DNA from: Gracilibacteraceae bacterium
Lineage (GTDB): Bacteria > Bacillota > Desulfitobacteriia > Desulfitobacteriales > Syntrophobotulaceae
DNA length: 40,291 bases
Assembly (NCBI GenBank): GCA_031266805.1
Contig: JAISAH010000099.1
Span: forward strand, 1-40,291
Direction of reading: 5' to 3'
Positions 7,729-15,666 of the stretch are shown in pieces (positions within the stretch are counted from its first letter, which is position 1; each line of letters begins with the position of its first letter). Made by a program: the position numbers and the translations under genes. A model generated the notes under the pieces. That model searched no databases, was not told the DNA's origin, and worked only from the letters and a program-made list of their open reading frames with translations.

Positions 7729-7903
7729 CTTCTAAATATGTTTTTCCATTTTCACACCAGCGAATCACTTTTCCATGCAGCACCCTTTATGTCCATTTAC
7801 AAACTTGCTGACCATATTCACCGCCCCAATGTACATCCTCACCATCAAACTCAATTCCCTGAGATAAAACTTCTTCTTTCGTTAAAATATTAAGGTGATT
7901 CAC
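7729..7903 (-). pseudogene. Short coupled gene interrupted by a nonsense codon
   Basis: A GTG at 7903 overlaps the stop of the upstream gene (GTGA), the usual sign of coupled translation. It opens 38 codons (NHLNILTKEEVLSQGIEFDG, later GGEYGQQVCKWT) to TAA at 7787. The same frame continues past the stop as RVLHGKVIRWCENGKTYLEA, which resembles a MORN/YwqK-type repeat (HGKVIRW-ENGK), then runs into the hemA-derived repeat. The simplest reading is a small gene with one nonsense change and its 3' end cut off at the repeat junction. Family assignment is tentative. Confidence 0.45.
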
Positions 7904-8499
7904 TTCATTACCTCCGTGGAGCGTTCTCCGTCATCGTCTATGAAGAAAAACAGCGGTTCCCGCGTTGCGGATTTGAATAAGGTGGGAAGAATGTCCTTGC
8001 TGACGTCGTTCGATATTTTCAAATTCAATGCTTTCGCGATCTCGTTTCGCAAAGTGTCGTAATCGGGCAGTTCATCGCCATAAGCGTCGGCAAACTGTTC
8101 TTTTCCCTCGACTTCATACTTGAGAACGTCGCGCGCGAGCATTTCGGGTGAATCCATGTACTTTCGCTCCGCGTAATTGTACCAACTGTATGCGCAATTC
8201 AATTCCAACTCAAAAACATCGCGCAATGTCTCAGCGACGCGCCCACACTCGCCCTCGGCTCCAAGATAACCTATGCTGCCGTCTTCTAAAAAAATATATT
8301 CCCCGCCGCCGCCGTCTTTTCCGAACGCCATTCCCGGAATACTCGGCTTTACTTGGGCGAATGGCGGTTGTAGCGACGGATAAACGTCGATATTGCAAAG
8401 TGCGCCGACTTTTTCAGAAAGCAAAGCGTCCCTGCGGATTATCGCCAGGATATCATCATTGTCTTTTTGTTTGCCTCTCAGCTTATCGAACAGCCCCAT
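7900..8499 (-). CDS. Hypothetical cytoplasmic protein, SUKH-like in style
   Basis: A 199-residue acidic protein with no membrane segment. I do not recognise it with certainty. The stretch GMAFGKDGGGGEYIFLEDG followed by IGYLGAEGECGRVAETL resembles the core of SMI1/KNR4 (SUKH) immunity-type proteins, which often show a glycine-rich 'FGKDGGG-x-Y' turn and then a regularly spaced acidic helix. ATG 8499 follows a strong AGGAGG. It is in line with a three-helix membrane protein upstream (32-base gap) and overlaps a broken small gene downstream; all three lie inside the islet bounded by the 51-bp repeats. A toxin-immunity role would suit the context but is not shown. Confidence 0.55.
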   Translation of the reverse strand: MGLFDKLRGKQKDNDDILAIIRRDALLSEKVGALCNIDVYPSLQPPFAQVKPSIPGMAFGKDGGGGEYIFLEDGSIGYLGAEGECGRVAETLRDVFELELNCAYSWYNYAERKYMDSPEMLARDVLKYEVEGKEQFADAYGDELPDYDTLRNEIAKALNLKISNDVSKDILPTLFKSATREPLFFFIDDDGERSTEVMK

Positions 8500-8531
8500 T
8501 GTACTTTCCTCCTCTTCTTAAACAGCGTCTT

Positions 8532-9182
8532 TCACGATGACGAAACCCAATACCAATGCTCTTTCTTCTTCACAAGTTCTCGCAAGTCCTCTTTCCGGGC
8601 AAAGGTGTAAACCTCTGATTCCAAATCCGCGGACGAGTATGCGTAGCCCGAAAAATTGTCGAGAACGCCGTCGAACGTGAAGAAAAGCACATCCACGCCG
8701 CTGTCAGTGATATGTATCAGCACATCGCCGCCTTTAGACAGCTTTGCGTACCGCGCGGGGAGCGTGACGCGACCCCTTCGCTCGTCTCCGAAATCAATTT
8801 CCCCATTCTCAATCAAGCGCACGACTTCCTCGCGCCCGGCCGTGTGCAAAGCAAAATCTGCTTCCAGATAAAGGCGATTAAACGGAACATATCGGAGCGC
8901 GAGTAGCAGCGCCGCAACGATAACAAAGGGGGCAAGCAAGCGAACGAGAGGTTTACCGTTGTGCCTTTTGACCGCTTGGATAATCGCCGCCGCAATCATT
9001 CCGATGACTACAACGCCAATAGTTAGCCAATAGAAAGGCATCAGGAAAACGGTTATGACCGTCACGGCATCCCATTGGAACCATACGAGCAACAGGACGA
9101 GCAAAGCCGCCGCGAGGAAAATTATCTCAGTAAAATCACGATGTTTTGGGCTTTCCACGGCGTTACTCATATCTCTTGACAT
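8532..9182 (-). CDS. Hypothetical membrane protein of the islet
   Basis: A 216-residue protein from ATG 9182, chosen because GTGAGGAAG lies 6 bases upstream; a longer frame to 9230 would run into hemA and is unlikely. There are three hydrophobic segments: about 20-38 (IIFLAAALLVLLLVW), 43-70 (VITVFLMPFYWLTIGVVVIG) and 80-100 (LAPFVIVAALLLAL). A soluble C-terminal domain of about 110 residues follows (LYLEADFALHTAGREEVVRL, later DVLIHITDSGVDVLFFTFDG). I do not recognise a family. It is the first gene of the islet, 29 bases from the hemA stop. Confidence 0.6.
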   Translation of the reverse strand: MSRDMSNAVESPKHRDFTEIIFLAAALLVLLLVWFQWDAVTVITVFLMPFYWLTIGVVVIGMIAAAIIQAVKRHNGKPLVRLLAPFVIVAALLLALRYVPFNRLYLEADFALHTAGREEVVRLIENGEIDFGDERRGRVTLPARYAKLSKGGDVLIHITDSGVDVLFFTFDGVLDNFSGYAYSSADLESEVYTFARKEDLRELVKKKEHWYWVSSS

Positions 9183-9210
9183 TTTTTGCTTCCTCACGCC
9201 GATTATAGCC

Positions 9211-9261
9211 TCAAACAAACAGCTGCTCACAGGCGGCGGCGATGATCCGCTCCCCGCGCCG
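9211..9261. repeat. Proximal copy of the 51-bp direct repeat (within hemA)
   Basis: The 3' end of hemA, from an Arg codon to the TGA. It is repeated in the same orientation at 7678-7728 with three synonymous differences. The two copies are 1,533 bases apart, start to start. Confidence 0.85.
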
Positions 9262-10224
9262 GGCCGCCTCGAGCCGGGCCGCCCGGCTGGCCTTTTCGGC
9301 TTCTTTCAGGTCGTCGACGCTCCTGAGCGTGACGCCGGGGATTTTTGCGGCCGCGGGCTCGATATCCCTGGGCACGGCGATGTCGATGAGGATGAGCGGG
9401 CGCGCGGGACGCCCCTTCATGGCCTGAGCGACCGCTCCGGCCGGGAGAACGGCGTGCCGGGCCGACGTGCCGGCCAGAACGATGTCGGCCTGGGCCAGAT
9501 GCTCGGGCAGGGCGCTGAAGCGGGCCGCCCGGCAACCGTGTTCCTCGGCCAGAGCCAGAGCGTTTTCGTAAGTGCGGCTGGCGATGATGATGCTCTCGGC
9601 GCCGGCGTCCCGCAGATGGTTGAGCGCCAGGCGGCACATCTTGCCGGCCCCGAGGATGAGGACGCGTTTGCTGCTGACGCCGCCGGCCAGACGGCGCGTG
9701 AGTTCTATGGCTATATAGGGGATGGAAACGGGGTTTTGGTCGATCCCCGTCTCCGCGCGCACCTTTTTCCCCGCTCGGAGGGCCTGCTGACAAACGCGGT
9801 GAAGCGCGCGGCCGGCGCTCCCCGCCGCCTGAGCCAAGGCATAGGCCTGTTTGACCTGACATTGGATCTGGGTTTCCCCCAAGACCAAAGAGTCCAGACC
9901 GGCGGCGACCCGAAAAAGATGACGCGCGGCCTCGCGGCCTGTGAGAGTTTGGACGCAGGCGGACAGCTCCCCGGTCTCCAGGCCGCTCCGCCGCGCCCAG
10001 TACGCCTTGGCGGCCGCCAGCGCCGCGGCGGAATCCTCCGCGCCCAGATAAAGCTCCGTGCGGTTGCAAGTGGAAAGGATCAGCGCCTCTTTTATCCCCG
10101 GACAAGCTAAAAGAGCGGGCAGGGCTTCCTCTGTCTGCAGGGGGGTGAAAGCCAGCCGCTCGCGCACTTCCACCGGCGCCGCCCGGTGGCTGACCCCGAG
10201 CAGCAGAAGACTCACCTCTCCCAC
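9211..10224 (-). CDS. hemA: Glutamyl-tRNA reductase, short form
   Basis: This enzyme makes glutamate-1-semialdehyde, the first committed step to sirohaem and haem from glutamyl-tRNA. Visible are the N-terminal catalytic domain with LILSTCNRTELY (nucleophile Cys53), the LVLGETQIQCQVK motif and the NADPH-binding VLILGAGKM near residue 187. At 337 residues it lacks most of the C-terminal dimerisation domain present in the roughly 420-residue standard enzyme. Both copies of the duplicated 3' end share the same stop, so the short form is not a fresh break. GTG 10224 overlaps the upstream lysR by 13 bases. As last gene of the dsr train it probably serves tetrapyrrole supply for the sulfite reductase. 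Confidence 0.9.
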   Translation of the reverse strand: MGEVSLLLLGVSHRAAPVEVRERLAFTPLQTEEALPALLACPGIKEALILSTCNRTELYLGAEDSAAALAAAKAYWARRSGLETGELSACVQTLTGREAARHLFRVAAGLDSLVLGETQIQCQVKQAYALAQAAGSAGRALHRVCQQALRAGKKVRAETGIDQNPVSIPYIAIELTRRLAGGVSSKRVLILGAGKMCRLALNHLRDAGAESIIIASRTYENALALAEEHGCRAARFSALPEHLAQADIVLAGTSARHAVLPAGAVAQAMKGRPARPLILIDIAVPRDIEPAAAKIPGVTLRSVDDLKEAEKASRAARLEAARRGERIIAAACEQLFV

Positions 10225-11168
10225 TCGGTCTCTGTCTCCGTCAGGCAGCCGCCTTCCTCATGCAGAACTTTCGCCAAATTGTCGCTGCGCAGGAAATCCA
10301 GGAAAAAAAGCTCCGCCTTAGTCAGATTATGGTCTTTATATGTTATAAGGCGAAACGGGCGGCTCATCTCCAGCCCCTGCACCTTGAGACCGAGCAGCGT
10401 CTGGTCCAGACATTCCTGCCGCACGGTCAGGGCTGAGATGATCGTGACTCCGAGACCGGCCGCGACCAGCTGTTTGATCGCCTGGGTATTGCCCACTTCC
10501 ATCATGATGTTCATATCGCTGAGACGGATGCCGTTTTCATGGAAAATATTCTCGATCACCTTGCGCGTGCCCGAGCCTTCCTCGCGCATGATCAGACGGG
10601 CGGCGGCCAGCTCGCTCAGCGTCACATAGCCTTTTGCCGCCCAAGGATGATGGAACGGCGTCACGACTAAAAGCTCGTCCTGCCAAAACTCCTCCTGGGC
10701 CAGATCCCGATGATCCCGCACCGGCCCCTCGATCAGGCCGATCCGCAGTTTGCGCTCCAAAAGATCCTGGGTCACGGACTCCGTGTTCGCGATATTGACC
10801 TTAAAATCGATGTCCGGACGGACCCGGAACAGATACGTCAAAAGATTCGGCACCACATACTCGCCGATCGTCAGCGTGGCCCCGATCTTCACATACTCGC
10901 GCTGACATTCCGCCAGTTGGGAAAGCTCGTCTTTCAGCTTTTCATGCCGGAGCAGCATTTCGGTGGCGTAATTGTAAAACGTCTGGCCCGCCGCCGTCAG
11001 CTGCACGCCCTTGTTGCTGCGCTCCAGCAGCTTAACGCCGTAGTAACTTTCCATATTTTGGATCTGGAGGCTGACGGCCGGCTGACTGATATGGAGGTGC
11101 CGCGCCGCCAGGGAAATATTGCTGCTCTCCGCCACCGCTTTGAAAACTAAAAATTCCTGTTCGATCAT
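10212..11168 (-). CDS. LysR-family regulator (CysL/YeiE-like) in the dsr operon
   Basis: A 318-residue LysR-type regulator. The N-terminal winged helix-turn-helix (SNISLAARHLHISQPAVSLQ) is followed by the linker helix and a two-lobed effector domain (VKIGATLTIGEYVVPNLL; MREEGSGTRKVIE). The effector-domain sequence resembles the CysL/YeiE/CbbR branch, some of whose members answer to sulfur compounds. The start is ATG 11168, preceded by GGGAGGG; a longer frame upstream lies within dsrN and is rejected. It sits one base after dsrN and overlaps hemA, so it is co-transcribed with the genes it may control. Effector and target sites are not known. Confidence 0.87.
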   Translation of the reverse strand: MIEQEFLVFKAVAESSNISLAARHLHISQPAVSLQIQNMESYYGVKLLERSNKGVQLTAAGQTFYNYATEMLLRHEKLKDELSQLAECQREYVKIGATLTIGEYVVPNLLTYLFRVRPDIDFKVNIANTESVTQDLLERKLRIGLIEGPVRDHRDLAQEEFWQDELLVVTPFHHPWAAKGYVTLSELAAARLIMREEGSGTRKVIENIFHENGIRLSDMNIMMEVGNTQAIKQLVAAGLGVTIISALTVRQECLDQTLLGLKVQGLEMSRPFRLITYKDHNLTKAELFFLDFLRSDNLAKVLHEEGGCLTETETEWER

Positions 11169-11169
11169 A

Positions 11170-12555
11170 TTACCCTCCCCGCGCCGCGTAGCCCCGCGCC
11201 CGCTCCACAAAAGCCGGAGCCCAGGACGGGACCGCCAGCGCCTGAATGTGCGTGTAGGCGGCGTGGACGTTCTTGTAAACAAAACCCTCATGCGCGCCGT
11301 CCAGGCCGCGTCCCTTTTCCACATTATACGCGAAATCCAGACTGTGATCTATATTTTCCAGCTGTGAATAGTGAAATTCATGCCCTCTCAGCGTCAAACC
11401 GGGAAACCAGCTGTTGGCCGCCGTCGCCCGCAGCACGGTATATCCGTGCCCCTGCCGCCGCGAACCCATCACGGCGTCCGCCGGAAGCACTCCCGCCAGC
11501 GGATAGTGCGTATTATCGCCCGTTCTGAGGCTGCGGCAAAGGTACATCAGCCCGCCGCACTCGGCGTAGATCGGCAGCCCCTGCTCCGCCGCCCCCCGCA
11601 CCTCGCGGAGCAAGGAAGTGTTGGCGGCCAGCTCCTTGGCGGCAGTCTCCGGAAACCCGCCGCCGATATAGAGACCGGCGGTGTCGTCCGGCAGCGAGGG
11701 CGCCTCCAGGCTGTTGACGAAATCCAGCTCCGCCCCGGCGTTGGCCAGGGCCTCCAGATTCTCCGGGTAGTAAAAAGTGAAGGGCCGGTCCCGGAAGACC
11801 GCGAGTTTCGGCCGCGCGCCGCCGTGATAGGCCGGCGGAAAAAGCGGGGCCGGCGCCGGCAGGGGCGGAGCGGTCTTCGCCAGACGCCGGAGCGCTTTCA
11901 GGTCCACGTATTGGCACACCGCGTCGGCGATAGCCTCCATGATCTCCTCCCGGGCCGCGCATTCCGCCGCGGTCACCAGCCCCAGGTGGCGGTCCGGGAT
12001 CGTCAGCGTTTTAATATAAGGGAGAGCCCCCAGCACCGGAATGTCACAATTTTCTGTGATCGCCCGGCGGACCAGATTCTCCTGCCGGCTGCCGCTGACT
12101 TCGTTCAGGATCACGCCCGCGACCCGGAGGTCGGGGTCAAAGCGCTGGAGACCGTAAAGCACGGCGGCCGCCGTGCGGGTCTGGCGGCGCACGTTCAAGA
12201 CGAGGACGACGGGGCTCTCCGTCTGTTTGGCCACCTCGGCGGTCGAGCAGCTGCCGTCCGCGTCCAGACCGTCGAACAGGCCCATCGCCCCCTCGATCAA
12301 AGTCAGATCGGCGCCCTCGGCCGCCGTCGCCAAAAGGTTCCGCAGCTGTTCCGGGGTCAGGAAGAAAGGATCAAGGCTCCGGCCCTCCCGCCCAGCGGCC
12401 AGGGCGTGCCAGCTCGGGTCGATGAAGTCCGGCCCTTTTTTGCAGGGCTGGATCCGGAGACCCTGACGGCGGAAAGCGCGCAAAATCCCCAGCGTCAGCG
12501 TGGTCTTGCCGCTGCGGCCGTTAGGAGCGCTTATCACAAATCTCGGTGCTTTCAT
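11170..12555 (-). CDS. dsrN: DsrN: CbiA-like sirohaem amidase
   Basis: A 461-residue protein of the cobyrinic acid a,c-diamide synthase family. The N-terminal P-loop APNGRSGKTTLTLG (residues 10-23) and the C-terminal class I glutamine amidotransferase domain with nucleophile Cys333 (YAECGGLMYL) are both intact. In dsr clusters this family member is called DsrN and is thought to amidate sirohaem to sirohaem amide for DsrAB. Position after dsrC, with no other cobalamin gene nearby, favours DsrN over CbiA. It starts at ATG 12555 behind GAGAGTAGAGG. From sequence alone a role in cobalamin synthesis cannot be excluded. Confidence 0.85.
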   Translation of the reverse strand: MKAPRFVISAPNGRSGKTTLTLGILRAFRRQGLRIQPCKKGPDFIDPSWHALAAGREGRSLDPFFLTPEQLRNLLATAAEGADLTLIEGAMGLFDGLDADGSCSTAEVAKQTESPVVLVLNVRRQTRTAAAVLYGLQRFDPDLRVAGVILNEVSGSRQENLVRRAITENCDIPVLGALPYIKTLTIPDRHLGLVTAAECAAREEIMEAIADAVCQYVDLKALRRLAKTAPPLPAPAPLFPPAYHGGARPKLAVFRDRPFTFYYPENLEALANAGAELDFVNSLEAPSLPDDTAGLYIGGGFPETAAKELAANTSLLREVRGAAEQGLPIYAECGGLMYLCRSLRTGDNTHYPLAGVLPADAVMGSRRQGHGYTVLRATAANSWFPGLTLRGHEFHYSQLENIDHSLDFAYNVEKGRGLDGAHEGFVYKNVHAAYTHIQALAVPSWAPAFVERARGYAARGG

Positions 12556-12586
12556 CCTCTACTCTCCAATCATCCCCCGGATATGT

Positions 12587-12606
12587 AACAGGCCGTAAGG
12601 CCTGTT
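12587..12606. terminator. Hairpin between dsrC and dsrN
   Basis: AACAGGCC pairs with GGCCTGTT around a GTAA tetraloop of the stable GNRA type. There is no T-run on either strand, so it is more likely an mRNA-processing or attenuating hairpin than a full stop. Confidence 0.45.
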
Positions 12607-12639
12607 CGTCTTATCACGAATCCGGATTTGATCTCCTCG

Positions 12640-12715
12640 CGTCATTCCGGGCTTGTCCCGGAATCCAAAAAACGGCGAACGTGAGAATGGATTCCGGCAT
12701 GAAGCCGGAATGACG
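12640..12715. repeat. Palindromic REP-like element in the dsrC-dsrN gap
   Basis: A 76-base element with 11-base inverted ends (CGTCATTCCGG and CCGGAATGACG) and two internal hairpins, ATTCCGGG/CCCGGAAT and ATTCCGGC/GCCGGAAT. A shorter, diverged relative lies at 15606-15659 and a half copy at 2773-2798. The plan resembles the bacterial interspersed mosaic elements of other genomes. Confidence 0.7.
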
Positions 12716-12729
12716 GGGGAAATGTAGTA

Positions 12730-13044
12730 TTATACGCAGCCGGTGGGTTTAGGCAAACCGGCGATCTTGCAGGCGCCTTTCCCGGGGCCCGAGGGGAAAA
12801 GCTCATAGATCTCCGCCTGGGACTTGCCGGTGTCTTTCAGCATTTTACGCACCATAGGCGCCACTTGGAATTCGTCATAGTAGCCGCGCAGATAGCGGAT
12901 GATCGCCCAATGTTCTTCGGTCAGATCCACCTCCTCGGTGGCGGCGATGGCGTTGGCCACCTCCTCGTCCCATTCTTCGGCGTCTTCCAGAAAACCGTCT
13001 TCATCCAGGGCCAGACTCCGGTCGCCTATTTTCAGATCCGCCAT
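12730..13044 (-). CDS. dsrC: DsrC, sulfur-carrier protein
   Basis: A 104-residue DsrC/TusE-family protein. The C-terminal arm GPGKGACKIAGLPKPTGCV carries both redox cysteines (Cys92 and the penultimate Cys103), the hallmark of true DsrC. During sulfite reduction DsrAB delivers sulfur to this arm as a trisulfide; membrane complexes then release sulfide and reset the dithiol. ATG 13044 follows AAAGGAG. It lies downstream of the dsrAB-ferredoxin unit in the same operon. Two thioredoxin-type systems encoded nearby are candidate extra reductants for it; that is inference. Confidence 0.96.
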   Translation of the reverse strand: MADLKIGDRSLALDEDGFLEDAEEWDEEVANAIAATEEVDLTEEHWAIIRYLRGYYDEFQVAPMVRKMLKDTGKSQAEIYELFPSGPGKGACKIAGLPKPTGCV

Positions 13045-13097
13045 TTACAAAACACTCCTTTTTTATTGTGATCCGCCCCCCTTGACGGGGGAGGTCA

Positions 13098-13280
13098 TCA
13101 GTACTCCTGTAAGGTGATAGCTTCCGCGGCGCAGTCCACGACGCAGCTCTCACAGCCCAGACACTCGTCGCCCTTGATCACGGCGACGCTCCCGTCCAGC
13201 CCCAGATACTCGTTCGGGCAGATTTCGACGCAGTTGCCGCAGCCGGTGCATTTTTCATCGTCGATCAGGATGACATACAT
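13098..13280 (-). CDS. Small 2[4Fe-4S] ferredoxin
   Basis: A 60-residue ferredoxin with two clusters, CTGCGNCVEIC and CLGCESCVVDC. It lies 15 bases after dsrB and before dsrC, the spot where many sulfate reducers encode DsrD. It is soluble and is a plausible electron donor to DsrAB. No DsrD-like winged-helix protein is seen anywhere in the window. Confidence 0.92.
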   Translation of the reverse strand: MYVILIDDEKCTGCGNCVEICPNEYLGLDGSVAVIKGDECLGCESCVVDCAAEAITLQEY

Positions 13281-13295
13281 GCTTTATCCTTCTCC

Positions 13296-14375
13296 TTACC
13301 ACTTGAAATTGGTCGTCGAACGCATCGTCGGGATCGAGAAGATGAAATCATCGATATGCTTATCGGAGAAGGGGATGCCGGTCCGCTTGAAAAATGACTC
13401 CCAGCCGATACGGGCGATCCATTCCGCCACCCGCTCGCCCCGGTGGGCGTCCCCCGCCCAGACTTCGACGATGTTGCGCGTCGCTTCCACGACTTCCGGC
13501 CAGCGCGGCGGGTTGTTCGGGAGGAAGGGGATCGCCAGCCGGGAAAATTCCGGCTCGATGCGGGCGTTGGAAACCTTGCCGCCCACCATGATGGCGATGC
13601 CGTCGTTCTTGGGATCGATGATCTCCATAGCCGGGGACATCGTGTAGCAGTTGCCGCAGTACATACATCTGTCTTCGGCGACGACGACGCTCTTGTTCTT
13701 GGGGTCGGGACGGATAGCCGCCGTCGGGCAGCTGGCGATAATGCTGGGGATCTCCCCCGTCTTGGCCACCCGCTCATGGTCGATGCGGGGCGGCGTGCGG
13801 TGGATGCCCAAAATGGCGATGTCGGAGCAGTGGACGGCCCCGCACATATTCAGGCAGCAAGCCATGGAAATGCGGAGTTTCGAGGGCAGGTCCGTATGGG
13901 TAAAATGTTCGTACAGATCGTCCATCACCGCCTTGACGATGCCGCTGGCGTCCGTGGCCGGGGTGTGGCAGTGCAGCCAGCCCTGGGTGTGGACGATGTT
14001 GGTCATGGAGTTGCCGACGCCGCCGACGGGCAGTTTCTTTTCCTCCAGCTCTTGCAGCAGAGGCTCGACGTTTTTTTCCTCGCCCAAGAGAAACTCCACG
14101 TTGTTGCGGCTCGTGAAACGCAGGACGCCGTCGCTGTATTTATCCGCCAGTTCGCAGATCGTGCGGACAAAAGTCAGGCTCACGAGGCGAGGCGAGCCCA
14201 CGCGCACCGTGTAGAGACCTTCGCCGGTCTCCGAAGTGTGCTTCATCACCCCCGGCCGGACAACCTCATGGTAGTCCCATTTGCCGTAATTGCGCGTGAG
14301 CACGGGGGAGAGCATGTCTTTATAGTTGGGCGGACCGATATCGGTCTTTACTTTCTTGGGAGCTTCGGCAGTCAT
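13296..14375 (-). CDS. dsrB: Dissimilatory sulfite reductase beta subunit
   Basis: A 359-residue DsrB, full length. The sirohaem/[4Fe-4S] cysteines are Cys136 ([14 protein letters not shown]), Cys173/174 and Cys178 (ACCLNMCG); their spacing matches what I recall of the Desulfovibrio enzyme. The inserted ferredoxin domain has Cys216 (SCPTAA) and CMYCGNC at 237-243. With DsrA it forms the cytoplasmic alpha2beta2 enzyme that takes sulfite to the DsrC trisulfide. In DsrAB the beta-subunit site holds the catalytic sirohaem. It starts 14 bases after dsrA, behind AGGAGG. Confidence 0.97.
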   Translation of the reverse strand: MTAEAPKKVKTDIGPPNYKDMLSPVLTRNYGKWDYHEVVRPGVMKHTSETGEGLYTVRVGSPRLVSLTFVRTICELADKYSDGVLRFTSRNNVEFLLGEEKNVEPLLQELEEKKLPVGGVGNSMTNIVHTQGWLHCHTPATDASGIVKAVMDDLYEHFTHTDLPSKLRISMACCLNMCGAVHCSDIAILGIHRTPPRIDHERVAKTGEIPSIIASCPTAAIRPDPKNKSVVVAEDRCMYCGNCYTMSPAMEIIDPKNDGIAIMVGGKVSNARIEPEFSRLAIPFLPNNPPRWPEVVEATRNIVEVWAGDAHRGERVAEWIARIGWESFFKRTGIPFSDKHIDDFIFSIPTMRSTTNFKW

Positions 14376-14389
14376 ATCGCACCTCCTGT

Positions 14390-15574
14390 TTATTTTTCTA
14401 AATCATCCTGATCCCAGAATACATAGGGGTTGGCCCGGGGCTGGCGCACCATCTGGGGCACGGCCGGCAGTCCGGTGGCCCGCAGGAACTCCGGCATCCC
14501 CTTGCGGTAAATGAGTTCGCCGATCCGCTCCCGGGACTTGGCGTTCTCGTCCCACCAATCCCATATTTTACCAATTAAATCCTTGAGTTCCGTGTAGGGC
14601 GGCTCCATCTTCATGAACGGGACGATGACCCAGGACATGAAGGCGGAGCGCAAAATCGTGGCCTTGCCGCCGATCAGAAGGGAGGCGCCGCGCTCTTTGC
14701 CGGGTTTCAGGGCTTTCGGCATCTTGTTGATACAGTTCATACAGCGCACGCAATTCGCGTTGTCGATCCGCACTTCTTTTTTCTCGTCGTCATAGTAAAA
14801 GGCCTTGGTCGGACATGTGTTCGTCACATAGCGGTCGATGCTCCAGCTGGCGGCGTACTCTTTTACAGCCTCCTGCCGCACCTGGATCGGCCCTTTCCAA
14901 GTGCCGATGATCGAGAGATCGGAGCGGGCGATGGCGGCCACGCAGTCGTTCGGGCAGCCGGAGATCTTGATCTTGAACTTGTACGGCCAGGCCGGGCGGT
15001 GCATGTAGTCCTGAAAAGCCATGGTCAGATCGTAGCAGAGATCAAGGGTGTCAAAACAGGCCCACTCGCAGCGGGCGGGGCCGACGCAGCTGGAGGGCGT
15101 GCGCAGGGCCGAACCGGAGCCGCCCAGGTCAAAACCCTGTTCGCTCAAGAGGTCGAAGGTCGGCTGCAGTTCCGCCGTGGTCGTGCCCAGCAAAATGATG
15201 TCGCCGGTGGCGCCGTGGAAATTGAAAAGGCCGCTGCCTTTTTCCTCCCAGATGTCGCAGATCTTCTTCAGGGTCTCCGTGTTGTAAAACCAGCCGCCGG
15301 GCTGATTGACGCGCATCGTGTGGAACTCCCGCACGTTGGGGAATTCCTCCGGCAGATCAGAGTAGCGGCCGATGACGCCGGAGCCGTAGCCCTTGACGCC
15401 CACGATGCCGCCGTGTTTCCACAGCCCCTTTTTTTCCTCATAGGACTTTTCCATCTGGCCGATGAGGTCCTCGGCCATGGCGCTGCCTTTGGCCGCCTCC
15501 CGGAGTTCGGTGACGAAACTGGGCCAGGGGCCTTTTTCCAGCTCGTCCATCATCGGGGTCTTATATTCTGTCAT
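14390..15574 (-). CDS. dsrA: Dissimilatory sulfite reductase alpha subunit
   Basis: A 394-residue DsrA, slightly shorter than the 410-440 residues usual in Deltaproteobacteria but with all key motifs. The C-x5-C (163-169, SSCVGPARC) and C-x3-C (207-211, GCPNDC) set binds the [4Fe-4S] cluster next to sirohaem. The ferredoxin domain has Cys254 (NTCPTKAF) and CVRCMNC at 275-281. It is the reductive, bacterial type by context, with DsrC, DsrMKJOP and no sulfur-oxidation genes. Upstream lies a 92-base gap with a REP-like element, so dsrAB may also have its own transcript end or start there. Confidence 0.97.
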   Translation of the reverse strand: MTEYKTPMMDELEKGPWPSFVTELREAAKGSAMAEDLIGQMEKSYEEKKGLWKHGGIVGVKGYGSGVIGRYSDLPEEFPNVREFHTMRVNQPGGWFYNTETLKKICDIWEEKGSGLFNFHGATGDIILLGTTTAELQPTFDLLSEQGFDLGGSGSALRTPSSCVGPARCEWACFDTLDLCYDLTMAFQDYMHRPAWPYKFKIKISGCPNDCVAAIARSDLSIIGTWKGPIQVRQEAVKEYAASWSIDRYVTNTCPTKAFYYDDEKKEVRIDNANCVRCMNCINKMPKALKPGKERGASLLIGGKATILRSAFMSWVIVPFMKMEPPYTELKDLIGKIWDWWDENAKSRERIGELIYRKGMPEFLRATGLPAVPQMVRQPRANPYVFWDQDDLEK

Positions 15575-15605
15575 TTATTGTACTCCTCTCCTATTTTGAT
15601 TCCCT

Positions 15606-15659
15606 CCCGTCATTCCGAGCTCGAGAGAGTGGATTCCGACATAAAGCCGGAATGACGGG
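15606..15659. repeat. REP-like palindrome upstream of dsrA
   Basis: A 54-base element with perfect 12-base inverted ends (CCCGTCATTCCG and CGGAATGACGGG) and an inner hairpin. It fills most of the gap between the reductase-fusion gene and dsrA and is related to 12640-12715. Confidence 0.7.
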
Positions 15660-15666
15660 TGATTGG

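Noticed and set aside
11170-12555. Cobalamin-pathway CbiA
   Set aside because: The fold is the same, but the position in the dsr operon and absence of other cobalamin genes favour DsrN. Not fully excluded.
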